From Mycobacterium sp. SMC-8 (GTDB lineage: Bacteria; Actinomycetota; Actinomycetes; Mycobacteriales; Mycobacteriaceae): DNA of 64,000 bases. The translations under genes and the position numbers were made by a program. Shown piece by piece: positions 7,768-14,568 of the stretch. The DNA is taken from assembly GCF_025263565.1 (NCBI RefSeq), contig NZ_CP079865.1, positions 2,170,001 to 2,234,000 on the forward strand. Direction: 5' to 3'. How positions within the stretch are numbered: position 1 is the stretch's first letter; the number at the start of each line of letters is the position of its first letter. Under the pieces are notes generated by a model. The model saw only the letters and a list, made by a program, of their open reading frames with translations, had not been told where the DNA came from and made no database searches.

Positions 7768-8169
7768 GTGTTACGGACTGATGTGATTTCTGATGACTTG
7801 TGGTCGGTGATTGAGCCGGTACTGCCTTCGGGTCGACGGCGCGGGCGGCCGTGGAACGATCATCGGGTGACGCTGGAAGGAATTATCTGGCGTTACCGGA
7901 CTGGATCTCCGTGGCGCGATCTGCCCGCGCAGTTCGGCGCCTGGCAGTCGGTGGCTGAACGTCACCTGCGGTGGTCCACCGACGGCACCTACGCGCAGAT
8001 CTTCGCAGCGATCTCCCGTGACATCGATGTCGATGACGCTGACGCTGAGCTGGTCGAACTGCTGCTGGCGGTGGATTCGACCAGCGTGCGTGTACATCAG
8101 CATGCCGCTGGTGCCCGCCCTGGTCGCCACACAGGGGGATCTGTCGAATTACAACAAACACCCCGATGA
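7768..8169 (+). CDS. IS5-family transposase, first frame (OrfA)
   Basis: A 133-residue N-terminal half of a DDE transposase of the IS427 group. The DUF4096-type insertion domain (ISDDLWSVIEPVLP, then WRYRTGSPWRDLP) precedes the first catalytic aspartate in LAVDSTSVRVHQH (about 109). The frame ends with a TGA at 8167-8169, before the second catalytic aspartate. The GTG at 7768 was used as start. The rest of the protein lies in the frame shifted by +1, so a fused enzyme needs a +1 (or -2) shift in the overlap at 8018-8169. Whether this is programmed or a 1-bp indel cannot be decided. Confidence 0.85.
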   Translation: MLRTDVISDDLWSVIEPVLPSGRRRGRPWNDHRVTLEGIIWRYRTGSPWRDLPAQFGAWQSVAERHLRWSTDGTYAQIFAAISRDIDVDDADAELVELLLAVDSTSVRVHQHAAGARPGRHTGGSVELQQTPR

Positions 8170-8641
8170 GCCCGATGACCATGCCATCGGCCGTTCACGC
8201 GGCGGGCTGACAACGAAGATCCACGCGCTGGCCGATCAACGCTGCAGCGCGGTCACCATGGCACTGTCGCCGGGGCAAGCCGGCGACAACCCGATGCTGT
8301 GGCCACTGCTGACTGCCCATCAGGGCCCAAAGTTTCGGCTACTCGCCGATAAGGCGTACTCCCATGACTCGACCCGAGCCCGACTGCGCCAGCTCAAAAT
8401 CGCCCACACCATTCCCGAGCGCAGCGACCAGATCGCCCGCCGAAAGAGCCGGGGAAGCAAAGGCGGACGGCCACCGGCGTTCTCCGGGCGAATCTATAAG
8501 CACCGCAACACCGTCGAGCGATCCTTCAACCGCTTCAAGCACTGGCGAGGTATCGCCACCCGATACGACAAATACGCGCTGAGCTACCTCGGGGGCGTCA
8601 CCCTAGCTGCGATCATCATCTATCACCGCGTCCGCAATTAA
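8018..8641 (+). CDS. IS5-family transposase, second frame (OrfB)
   Basis: The C-terminal catalytic half of the IS427-type transposase. Homologous sequence is clear from about 8120 onward (HAIGRSRGGLTTKIHALAD). The second catalytic aspartate is in LLADKAYS and the glutamate in NTVERSFNRFKHW. It ends with RVRN and a TAA just inside the right inverted repeat. The first part of this open frame (8018-8115) is probably not translated as such, and a fused product through frameshifting with the first frame is expected. If shifting fails, the element would be inactive without help in trans. Confidence 0.82.
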   Translation: MTSMSMTLTLSWSNCCWRWIRPACVYISMPLVPALVATQGDLSNYNKHPDEPDDHAIGRSRGGLTTKIHALADQRCSAVTMALSPGQAGDNPMLWPLLTAHQGPKFRLLADKAYSHDSTRARLRQLKIAHTIPERSDQIARRKSRGSKGGRPPAFSGRIYKHRNTVERSFNRFKHWRGIATRYDKYALSYLGGVTLAAIIIYHRVRN

Positions 8642-8651
8642 CAGACACTAC

Positions 8652-8773
8652 CTAGATCTGATTGCCGAATTCCTCATCGCGGCTCGTGCCTCGCCGCTTG
8701 ATCGTCATTCGGCTAGATCCGACTGCCGAATTCCTCATCGCGGCTCGTGCCTCGCCGCTTGATCGTCATTCGG
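8652..8773. repeat. 61-bp tandem repeat, two copies, hairpin-forming
   Basis: Copy 1 (8652-8712) and copy 2 (8713-8773) differ only at two positions near the start (ATCTGATT versus ATCCGACT). Each begins with CTAG. Inside each, GCCGAAT pairs with ATTCGGC of the unit end, and GCGGC pairs with GCCGC in the centre, so every unit can fold as a long interrupted hairpin. The repeat lies between convergent genes and runs into the last codons of the SDR gene, whose stop is at 8766-8768. It probably acts as a bidirectional terminator. Confidence 0.85.
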
Positions 8774-9614
8774 CTAGCCCCTGCGCGGACCGTGCCCGCT
8801 GCTCATAGCCCTGCCGCTCGGCGGTGTCGAACTCTAGGAACACGCTGTCCAGGCCCAGCTTGTTGTTCATCCAGCGGCGTCCCCGCGGCCCGAGCATCTG
8901 CGCCGCCTGTGCGGTGAAGCGCAGGAACGGCGGCACCGACACATGGGTCTTGGGCTTGTCGAGCGTCTTGGCCACGGCCGCGGCGATTTCTGCCGGCTCC
9001 ACCGGCTTGATGGCAGCGGTTTCCTTTGTGCCCGAGATCAATTCGGTCTTGGTGAACGGCGGCATCACCACCGACACATGCACCCCGTGCGGTGCCACCT
9101 CGTCGGCCAGGGCGGCGGACAACCCGACGACGCCGAACTTCGCACCTACGTAGACCACCTGCCCGGGGACCGGGATCAGCCCGGACAGCGACGCGATGTT
9201 GATGATGTGGCCCCGCCCGCGGGCGATCATGTCCGGCAGCGCGAGCTGGCAGCCGGTGATCACCCCGTACAGGTTGACCTCGATGGACGAACGCACGGCC
9301 TGCTCGGACTGCTCCAGGAAGGGGCCGATCGGCATCACGCCGGCGTTGTTGATGAGCACGTCGAGGTGGCCACCGCCGTCGGTGCGGGCCTTGTCGAGGA
9401 AGGTGGAGAACGACTCCCGGTCGGTGACGTCGAGCGGATAGCCCGACACCGGCCCGAGGTTGCCCAGCCTGGCCACCGACGACTCCTGTAGAGCGACGTC
9501 GCGGTCGCCGATGACGACGCGCGCACCCCGCTTGAGGAGGGTTTCGGCGGTCGCGTATCCGATACCGCGGGCCGCTCCGGTGATCGCGATGGTCTTACCC
9601 CGGATGTTGTCCAT
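8766..9614 (-). CDS. Short-chain dehydrogenase/reductase
   Basis: An NAD(P)-dependent oxidoreductase of 282 residues. The cofactor motif TGAARGIG is near the N-terminus (about 11-18), NNAG follows in the middle, and the catalytic triad is Ser (INIASLSG), Tyr and Lys (YVGAK). The C-terminal extension of about 40 residues after the Rossmann core is seen in mycobacterial SDRs acting on lipids or xenobiotics. The substrate is unknown. The open frame continues upstream to 9899, but that part overlaps the DUF899 gene in another frame; the ATG at 9614, 20 bp after the DUF899 stop, gives the normal family start DNIRGKTIAITG. The last codons lie in the 61-bp repeat. Confidence 0.88.
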   Translation of the reverse strand: MDNIRGKTIAITGAARGIGYATAETLLKRGARVVIGDRDVALQESSVARLGNLGPVSGYPLDVTDRESFSTFLDKARTDGGGHLDVLINNAGVMPIGPFLEQSEQAVRSSIEVNLYGVITGCQLALPDMIARGRGHIINIASLSGLIPVPGQVVYVGAKFGVVGLSAALADEVAPHGVHVSVVMPPFTKTELISGTKETAAIKPVEPAEIAAAVAKTLDKPKTHVSVPPFLRFTAQAAQMLGPRGRRWMNNKLGLDSVFLEFDTAERQGYEQRARSAQGLAE

Positions 9615-9634
9615 GCGCGCGAACTTTACATGTG

Positions 9635-10363
9635 TCAACTTTCTCTGGGAAGAGCCCTCGGCAGGTCGCCGGGCCCGGGGCCGTACGCGTCGTGCCAACG
9701 CCACCACCGATAGGGCGCCGACTGCGGGTGTCCGGGCGGCGAATCCTCCCAGTTTTCCTGCCGCCCGAGGGCGGTGATGTCGAGGAAGTTCCAGGTGTTG
9801 ACGAATGCCTCGTCGCCGCGGCGGTTGACGAAGTAGGTGCGGTACACCCGGTCGCCGGCGTCGTCGGGCCAGCGGATGAACGCGTTGGTGCCGTGCCACT
9901 GGTCGACACCGAAGTCGACGTCGAACGCACGTGTGTCATCGGGAAGCATTGTGTACCAAGGGATGGCCCATCTCATCCGGGACTTCATCCGGGTGATGTC
10001 CGATTGCGGGCCCCGGGAGACGTACACCAGGGTGGTGTCCCGCGCGTTGAGGTGGGCGAGGTTGCCGATGTGATCGGCCATCAATGAGCAGCCGACGCAA
10101 CCGTGTTCGGGCCAGTCGTCGGGGCCGGGATCCATGAAGGCCCGGTAGACGATCAGCTGTCTACGGCCGGCGAACAGGTCCGGCAGGGTGACGGTGCCGT
10201 CCGGTCCTTCGAAGCGGTACTCATTGTCCACCGGGGTCCACGGCATCCGGCGCCGCAGCGCGGCGAGCGCGTCCCGCGCCCGCGTCATCTCCTTCTCCTT
10301 GACCAGCATCTCGGCCAGCGCCGAATCCCAGTCCTGCGCCGACACGATCCGCGGGAGTTCCAT
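9635..10363 (-). CDS. DUF899 family protein (thioredoxin-like fold)
   Basis: A 242-residue protein of the DUF899 family, which has a thioredoxin-like fold but no proven reaction. The segment HGCVGCSLMADHIGNLAHL carries the C-x2-C pair at the place of a thioredoxin active site, and LVYVSRGP and DFGVDQWHGTN are family signatures. The ATG at 10363 has a strong ribosome site (GGAAGGAGGG, 5 nt away). The longer open frame to 10390 would begin inside the operator. The gene is divergent from an ArsR regulator, and an ArsR-type palindrome lies 23 bp upstream of its start, so it is likely repressed by that regulator. Confidence 0.87.
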   Translation of the reverse strand: MELPRIVSAQDWDSALAEMLVKEKEMTRARDALAALRRRMPWTPVDNEYRFEGPDGTVTLPDLFAGRRQLIVYRAFMDPGPDDWPEHGCVGCSLMADHIGNLAHLNARDTTLVYVSRGPQSDITRMKSRMRWAIPWYTMLPDDTRAFDVDFGVDQWHGTNAFIRWPDDAGDRVYRTYFVNRRGDEAFVNTWNFLDITALGRQENWEDSPPGHPQSAPYRWWRWHDAYGPGPGDLPRALPRES

Positions 10364-10385
10364 GACACCCTCCTTCCGACCAACA

Positions 10386-10403
10386 TTCAACAGATTGGTT
10401 GAA
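10386..10403. promoter_or_regulatory. ArsR operator copy 1
   Basis: The 18-bp site TTCAACAGATTGGTTGAA has perfect six-base arms TTCAAC and GTTGAA. A near-identical core (TCAACAGA.TGGTTGA) recurs 57 bp away over the arsR start. This copy sits just upstream of the DUF899 ribosome site. The repetition on both sides of the divergent promoter region argues for one regulator acting in both directions. Confidence 0.72.
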
Positions 10404-10437
10404 CGATCCGGACATTCAGCAGACCACGCGCCCCGGC

Positions 10438-10458
10438 TATAGTCAACAGAATGGTTGA
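10438..10458 (+). promoter_or_regulatory. Leaderless arsR promoter with operator copy 2 over the start codon
   Basis: The hexamer TATAGT (10438-10443) is a good -10 box, and the predicted transcription start falls at about the A of the ATG at 10451, so arsR is probably leaderless. The operator TCAACAGAATGGTTGA (10443-10458) contains the start codon, so a bound repressor would block initiation. Confidence 0.65.
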
Positions 10459-10783
10459 AGATCCGGTGCTGGACCGGACCTACGCGGCCCTCGCCGATCC
10501 CACGCGCCGACGGCTGCTGGAAGCGCTACGCGACGGCGACGCGCGGATCAGCGACCTGGCTGCGCCGCTGCCGATGACGTTCGCCGGGGTGTCGCGCCAC
10601 GTCGGGGTGCTCGAGGCCGCCGGTCTGGTGCGGCGCGAGGTGCGCGGCCGCGAGCACTGGCTCTCATTGAAGCCCGACGGACTGTCGGCGGCCCAGCGGT
10701 GGATGGACGAACAGACCGAATTCTGGTCGGCCCGCGCCGAGGCGCTGTCAGAACGCCTGCGCAGGAAGCAGGACCGCCGGTGA
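10451..10783 (+). CDS. ArsR-family transcriptional regulator
   Basis: A compact winged-helix repressor of 110 residues. The fold runs from ALADPTRRRLLEAL (about 12-25) through the recognition helix PMTFAGVSRHVGVLEAAGL to the wing VRGREHWLSL. There is no metal-binding cysteine pair, so it belongs to the non-metal ArsR group often paired with SRPBCC proteins. The ATG was chosen because a -10 box lies at the spacing for a leaderless start. Its GTGA overlap couples it to the SRPBCC gene downstream. Likely targets are its own operon and the divergent DUF899 gene, both of which carry the palindromic site. Confidence 0.92.
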   Translation: MVEDPVLDRTYAALADPTRRRLLEALRDGDARISDLAAPLPMTFAGVSRHVGVLEAAGLVRREVRGREHWLSLKPDGLSAAQRWMDEQTEFWSARAEALSERLRRKQDRR

Positions 10784-11217
10784 CCGAAGCTCCGGTAGTC
10801 CGGGTGCGCCGCGTCATGCCCGCGGAGCCCGAGGTCGTCTTCGACGAGTGGCTGGATCCGGTGGCCCTTGTGGACTGGATGTGCCCGCGCCCGTCCCGGT
10901 GCGTGGCGGTGACCGTCGAACCGCACGTCGGTGGCCGGGTGCGGTTCGACGTCGACGACTCCGGACGGTCGGTGCTGATCACCGGGCAGTTCCTCGAGAT
11001 CGACCGGCCGAACCGGCTGCGCTTCACGTGGACTCACTCCGGCTGGGCGGATCCGACGGCGACGAGCATCGTCGATGTCGCGTTCGAGCCGCACGGCGAC
11101 GGCGCGACACTGATGTCCGTCGAGCATTCGCTGCTGCCGCCGGAGGCGTTCTCCGACCACGACTCCGGGTGGGCGCTGACCGTCGAGCAACTCGCGGCGG
11201 TGCTGGCGCGTGGGTGA
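10780..11217 (+). CDS. SRPBCC (AHSA1-like) domain protein
   Basis: A 145-residue protein of the START/AHA1-like superfamily, which forms a deep hydrophobic ligand cavity. Family signs are the N-terminal VVRVRRVMPAEPEVVFDEWLDP, then GQFLEIDRPNRLRFTW and a C-terminal helix DSGWALTVEQLAAVL. The GTG at 10780 overlaps the arsR stop. The open frame reaches back to 10699, inside arsR, and that extension is rejected. ArsR-SRPBCC pairs are frequent in actinobacteria and the pair may sense and bind one small ligand, but the ligand is not known. Confidence 0.87.
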   Translation: MTEAPVVRVRRVMPAEPEVVFDEWLDPVALVDWMCPRPSRCVAVTVEPHVGGRVRFDVDDSGRSVLITGQFLEIDRPNRLRFTWTHSGWADPTATSIVDVAFEPHGDGATLMSVEHSLLPPEAFSDHDSGWALTVEQLAAVLARG

Positions 11218-11701
11218 AGGGGCCGCACTGCGGTTCGTGGCGGTGGGCCAGGACGATCCGCTCGCCGCACCGCTGATCGACGAGCTCGCCGTCGAATACG
11301 CCGACCGCTACGGCGGCGAACGCGACCGGGTCCACGCCTGGCTGCGCGGCTACCCCGCCGACGAGTTCGTCGGCCCCGACGGTGGTCTGCTGATCGGCGT
11401 GCTCGACGGGCGACCGGTCACCGGCGGGGCGTTCCGCCGCTTCGACGAAGCCACCGCCGAACTCAAGCGCATCTGGACCGACAGCGCCCACCGGCGCCGC
11501 GGGTACGGCCGCGCGCTGGTCTCGCGACTCGAGGACGACATCGCCGCGCGAGGCTATTCGCGCATCTATCTGACGACCGGAGACCGGCAGCCCGAGGCGG
11601 AGGCGTTGTACGTGTCGATGGGGTACCGGCGGCTGTCCGAACCGTTGCCGGGCGAGGGCGAGGTCTATCCGATCGCGTTCTTGAAGGTGCTTGCGCTATA
11701 G
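11210..11701 (+). CDS. GNAT-family N-acetyltransferase
   Basis: A 163-residue acetyltransferase. The acetyl-CoA pyrophosphate loop is in RIWTDSAHRRRGYGRALVSRL (R/Q-x2-G-x-G/A type), and EAEALYVSMGYRRLSE near the C-terminus is the usual last strand and helix. Its GTG overlaps the SRPBCC stop by 8 bp, so it is the third gene of the arsR operon. The substrate is unknown. Earlier residues (GGLLIGVLDGRPVTGGAFRRFDEATAELK) resemble GNATs that act on small amines. Confidence 0.88.
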   Translation: MGEGAALRFVAVGQDDPLAAPLIDELAVEYADRYGGERDRVHAWLRGYPADEFVGPDGGLLIGVLDGRPVTGGAFRRFDEATAELKRIWTDSAHRRRGYGRALVSRLEDDIAARGYSRIYLTTGDRQPEAEALYVSMGYRRLSEPLPGEGEVYPIAFLKVLAL

Positions 11702-11711
11702 GCTGGCCGGT

Positions 11712-12002
11712 GTGTCGCAGGCGACCGTGGGCTGGCTGATGTTGGCCGCTGCCGCACTGACGTTCGCGATCGGCGGGGTATCTCGGCTGCTCGTCGGCCG
11801 CCGGCGTGACAGCAAGCCGGTGCGACTGCTGGTGAAGATTTTCCGCAGGACCGGGATCGCCCGGGTGCTGTTCGGGCGCTTCGAGTCCGACGTCCTCGAC
11901 GACGACGAACTCGACACGATGATCCTGATGCCGGCGATCGTCGTCGCGTGCGGCCTGGCCCTGACCGCGCTGTTCCTGCTCGGCTACGACAGCCTGGCCT
12001 GA
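11712..12002 (+). CDS. Small membrane protein with two helices
   Basis: A 96-residue protein with membrane helices at about 5-26 and 70-93 and a basic, then acidic, cytoplasmic loop (GRRRDSKPVRLL and ESDVLDDDELD). The GTG at 11712 follows the GNAT stop by 10 bp. An in-frame TTG at 11691 inside the GNAT gene would add 7 residues and is less likely. It is not a family I recognise. It appears to be the last gene of the arsR operon. Confidence 0.6.
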   Translation: MSQATVGWLMLAAAALTFAIGGVSRLLVGRRRDSKPVRLLVKIFRRTGIARVLFGRFESDVLDDDELDTMILMPAIVVACGLALTALFLLGYDSLA

Positions 12003-12126
12003 TGCAGTCGTAGGGAGGACGAACAGCGGTCGGTGCGCAGTTTCAGTAGCCGACTACCGAGTCCGTTCGAGCGCAGAGGCACGAGGATTCCACTCGTCAA
12101 TGTGCGCAAGCCGGAAGAGGTGCGTG

Positions 12127-13731
12127 ATGGCGAGCAGACATCATCCAGGCCGCACCGATCAGCTCGGCCGGATCGGCGGGTGGGTGGTCGCCCTCGGCAT
12201 CGGTGCCGGAGTGACGACCGGTCTGGGCTGCGGGATTGCCTGGGCGGAGAGCGACGACGCGTCGTGTCCATCGTCCTCGGACTCGTCGCTCACACGAGAG
12301 GACGTCGAACGGAAAGACGCCGGGCCCGCCCGCGTCGACCGAGCCGACGATGAAACCGTGGGCCACGACGAAACCGTGGGCCAGGATGCCGGCCTCGGGG
12401 ACGCCGGGACCGAACGGGGCGCGGACCCCGGCGGTGACGGCGAGGAAGACGCCGACGAGGTCGACGAAGACGGCGACGGCCCGCCGCCGCGCTCACCGAG
12501 AGCGGACCATCCGACAGAGCCGCCACCGGAAGTGATCCGGAGCATCCGCCATGCCACCACCGGATCGAGTGACGACCACGAAAATCGGTCGGGCCCGCCG
12601 ACCTCACGGCGGGTCGTCTCGATGCCGACCGCAGTGCCGGCCGACCGGACACCGGTCAATCGTGCGACAGACGACACGCCCAACCCGGCCGGCACCCATC
12701 CGGCGCTGCTGACACTGGTGACCTCGGTCGGCCGCGACACCGAGCAGATGTCAAGCAGGCAGCACCTGCAGTTCAGCCGGACGACCACCGAGATCGAGCA
12801 GGATGCGGATGGAAAGACCGCCCCTGCTGTACCGGCGTCGTTCACAGGGGAACCCTCGGCGGCATCGAAGGTCACCACGGCCGTGTTCCGGGCGATCCGT
12901 GCGGTCACCGGCGTTCTGGGACTGGAGTTCGTCACCGACATCGGGCCGCTGATCGCCAGCGAGTCGCCACCGTGGTTCACCACGATCGGCGTGAAGGTTC
13001 GGCGCAGCGAGTTCGACGGGATGCCGGTAGTCGCCCTGGGTCCGCCACGACCGTCCGGCAAGTATGTGGTCGCCGTGCACGGCGGCGCCTACGTCGTCAA
13101 ACCCACTGTCTTCGAATGGCTCCAGTACGCCTCGTGGGCCCGCGACACCGGCGCGACAGTCCTGATGCCCCTCTACCCGTTGGCGCCGGGCGGCACCGCG
13201 CGCACAGTCGTCCCCGTCATCGCCGACCTCATCTCGAACGAGATCGAGCAACACGGCGCCCGAAACGTCAGCGTCACAGGTACATCCGCGGGAGGCGGCA
13301 TCGCTCTGACCGCAGTACAGGAACTGGTGCGTCGCGGCGATCAGGTCCCGTCGCACATGGTGCTGTCCTCGCCCGCACTGGATCTGACGGTGAGCAACCC
13401 GGCGATCCAGTTCGTCGACGATCCGATTCTGACGTCGACCACCGTGCGCAGAGCCCAGCAGTGGGCCGGGGACCTGGAGCTGACAGACCCGTTGGTGAGC
13501 CCGTTGTACGGATCGCTGGCGGGCCTGCCGCCGACCGCGATCTACTCCGGAAGTCTCGATCTGCTCGCCCCGGACGTCCTGGTCCTGCAGGACAAGGCGA
13601 TCGCGACGAAGGGATCGGATGTCACGTTCGTCTTGCGGAAGGATCAACTCCACGCCTGGGCCGGAATCTTCTGGCTTCCCGAAGCGCAGGCCCTACTCCC
13701 GGACATCTATCGGCAGCTCGGACTGCTCTGA
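12127..13731 (+). CDS. Secreted alpha/beta hydrolase with long acidic linker
   Basis: A 534-residue exported hydrolase. The ATG at 12127 has an AAGAGG site 6 nt upstream. An earlier ATG at 12100 lacks one. The N-terminus has a signal-like helix (VVALGIGAGVTTGLGCGIAWAE) like other mycobacterial secreted enzymes. Residues about 45-150 are low-complexity, rich in D, E, G and P, with a short direct repeat (GHDETVGHDETVGQD). The C-terminal domain (about 285-530) is a hormone-sensitive-lipase-type fold: VHGGAY oxyanion loop, GTSAGGG nucleophile serine, LLAPD acid and QLHAW histidine. It probably acts on lipid esters in or outside the envelope. The substrate is unknown. The linker may span the cell wall. 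Confidence 0.85.
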   Translation: MASRHHPGRTDQLGRIGGWVVALGIGAGVTTGLGCGIAWAESDDASCPSSSDSSLTREDVERKDAGPARVDRADDETVGHDETVGQDAGLGDAGTERGADPGGDGEEDADEVDEDGDGPPPRSPRADHPTEPPPEVIRSIRHATTGSSDDHENRSGPPTSRRVVSMPTAVPADRTPVNRATDDTPNPAGTHPALLTLVTSVGRDTEQMSSRQHLQFSRTTTEIEQDADGKTAPAVPASFTGEPSAASKVTTAVFRAIRAVTGVLGLEFVTDIGPLIASESPPWFTTIGVKVRRSEFDGMPVVALGPPRPSGKYVVAVHGGAYVVKPTVFEWLQYASWARDTGATVLMPLYPLAPGGTARTVVPVIADLISNEIEQHGARNVSVTGTSAGGGIALTAVQELVRRGDQVPSHMVLSSPALDLTVSNPAIQFVDDPILTSTTVRRAQQWAGDLELTDPLVSPLYGSLAGLPPTAIYSGSLDLLAPDVLVLQDKAIATKGSDVTFVLRKDQLHAWAGIFWLPEAQALLPDIYRQLGLL

Positions 13732-13740
13732 CGCTTGCCT

Positions 13741-13808
13741 CAATTCACGGCTCGCCGTGGTCCTCAATTCACGGCTCGCCGTGCTCCTGAATTCACGGCT
13801 GCGCCGTG
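13741..13808. repeat. Tandem 24-bp hairpin repeat, three copies
   Basis: Copies start at 13741, 13765 and 13789. The core AATTCACGGCTCGCCGTG is identical in the first two, and the third has an extra G (GGCTGCGCCGTG). CACGGC pairs with GCCGTG, giving a perfect 6-bp stem with a 2-nt or 3-nt loop. The array separates two convergent genes, and the third copy contains the stop of the MBL gene. It is probably a bidirectional terminator array. Confidence 0.85.
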
Positions 13809-14545
13809 GCCGCCTGCTTCACCGCATCCCTGACCCGTCCCCGCCACACCGGCCCGTGCCCGGGCAGCAGCACCTCGGTGTCGAGCATGCCGAGCGCCTC
13901 GAGGCTGCGCCGGCACGCGTCCTCGTCGTGGTTGAACACCGACGGCAGCAGCTGCGGGCCCTGCCGCGTGGACACCGGGTGACCGGTCACCAGGGCGTCC
14001 CCGCTGATCAGCACGCCGTCGACCAGGTAGGAGCAGTGCCCGCCGGTGTGCCCGGGAGTCGGGACGCACCGGGGGGCGCCGGGCAGCCCCGCCGCGACGT
14101 CCTCGGTCAGCGTGGCGGTGGTGGGGATGCCGGAGTGGTCGAGTCCGCCCTTGCGGATGATCGCCACCGACCAGGCCAGCCACCTGGGCCGCCACGCCTG
14201 CGCGGCGACAGCCAGCGGTGAGGCCTGCTCGAGATACTCGCGTTTGGAGTGGCCGACCTCGTCGGCGTGGCAGTACACCGGGGTGCCGTGCTCCCGGGCG
14301 AACCAGATCGCCGACCCGAGATGGTCGATGTGCGCGTGGGTCAACAGAATCGCGCGGACGTCGGCCGGCCCGAACCCCAGCTGTCCCAGTGAATCCAGCA
14401 CATCCTGACGGCTGCCCGGAAATCCGGCGTCGATCAGCACCACGCCCTCCCGGGAGCCCGAACCTCCGGTGACCAGGGTCCAGTTCACCAGGTCGGTCTG
14501 GGCGAAGTGGACGCGGTCGGTGACGGCCGTCAGTACCGGTGCCAT
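13793..14545 (-). CDS. Metallo-beta-lactamase-fold hydrolase (Rv0406c-like)
   Basis: A 250-residue MBL-fold enzyme. The dinuclear zinc motif is [11 protein letters not shown] (about 73-83), followed by further ligands in [14 protein letters not shown] and the C-terminal [10 protein letters not shown]. The family hydrolyses esters, thioesters or lactones in the cytoplasm. The substrate here is unknown, and there is no sign that it degrades beta-lactam drugs. It is divergent from fgd1 with 23 bp between starts, the same arrangement as Rv0406c-fgd1 in M. tuberculosis. The stop codon lies in the tandem hairpin repeat. Confidence 0.88.
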   Translation of the reverse strand: MAPVLTAVTDRVHFAQTDLVNWTLVTGGSGSREGVVLIDAGFPGSRQDVLDSLGQLGFGPADVRAILLTHAHIDHLGSAIWFAREHGTPVYCHADEVGHSKREYLEQASPLAVAAQAWRPRWLAWSVAIIRKGGLDHSGIPTTATLTEDVAAGLPGAPRCVPTPGHTGGHCSYLVDGVLISGDALVTGHPVSTRQGPQLLPSVFNHDEDACRRSLEALGMLDTEVLLPGHGPVWRGRVRDAVKQAATAQP

Positions 14546-14568
14546 CAGGCGAGTGTAGAAACATAGTT

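Larger units (their letters stand above)
7722..8651 (+). mobile_element. IS5-family (IS427-like) insertion sequence, 930 bp
   Basis: The element is bounded by the tetranucleotide CTAG at 7718-7721 and 8652-8655, a target duplication of the YTAR type used by IS5-family elements. The ends match as imperfect inverted repeats: left GGCGTGTCTGCTTAA, right (reverse complement) GTAGTGTCTGTTAA. Inside are two overlapping transposase frames. The left duplication includes the stop codon of the preceding gene. The right one abuts a 61-bp tandem repeat. Confidence 0.9.

Noticed and set aside
8652..8773. CRISPR array from the tandem repeats here and at 13741
   Set aside because: There are no unique spacers between copies, only two or three units, and no cas genes nearby.
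9614..9899. N-terminal extension of the SDR gene
   Set aside because: The extension overlaps the DUF899 gene in another frame; the Rossmann start is right after the ATG at 9614.
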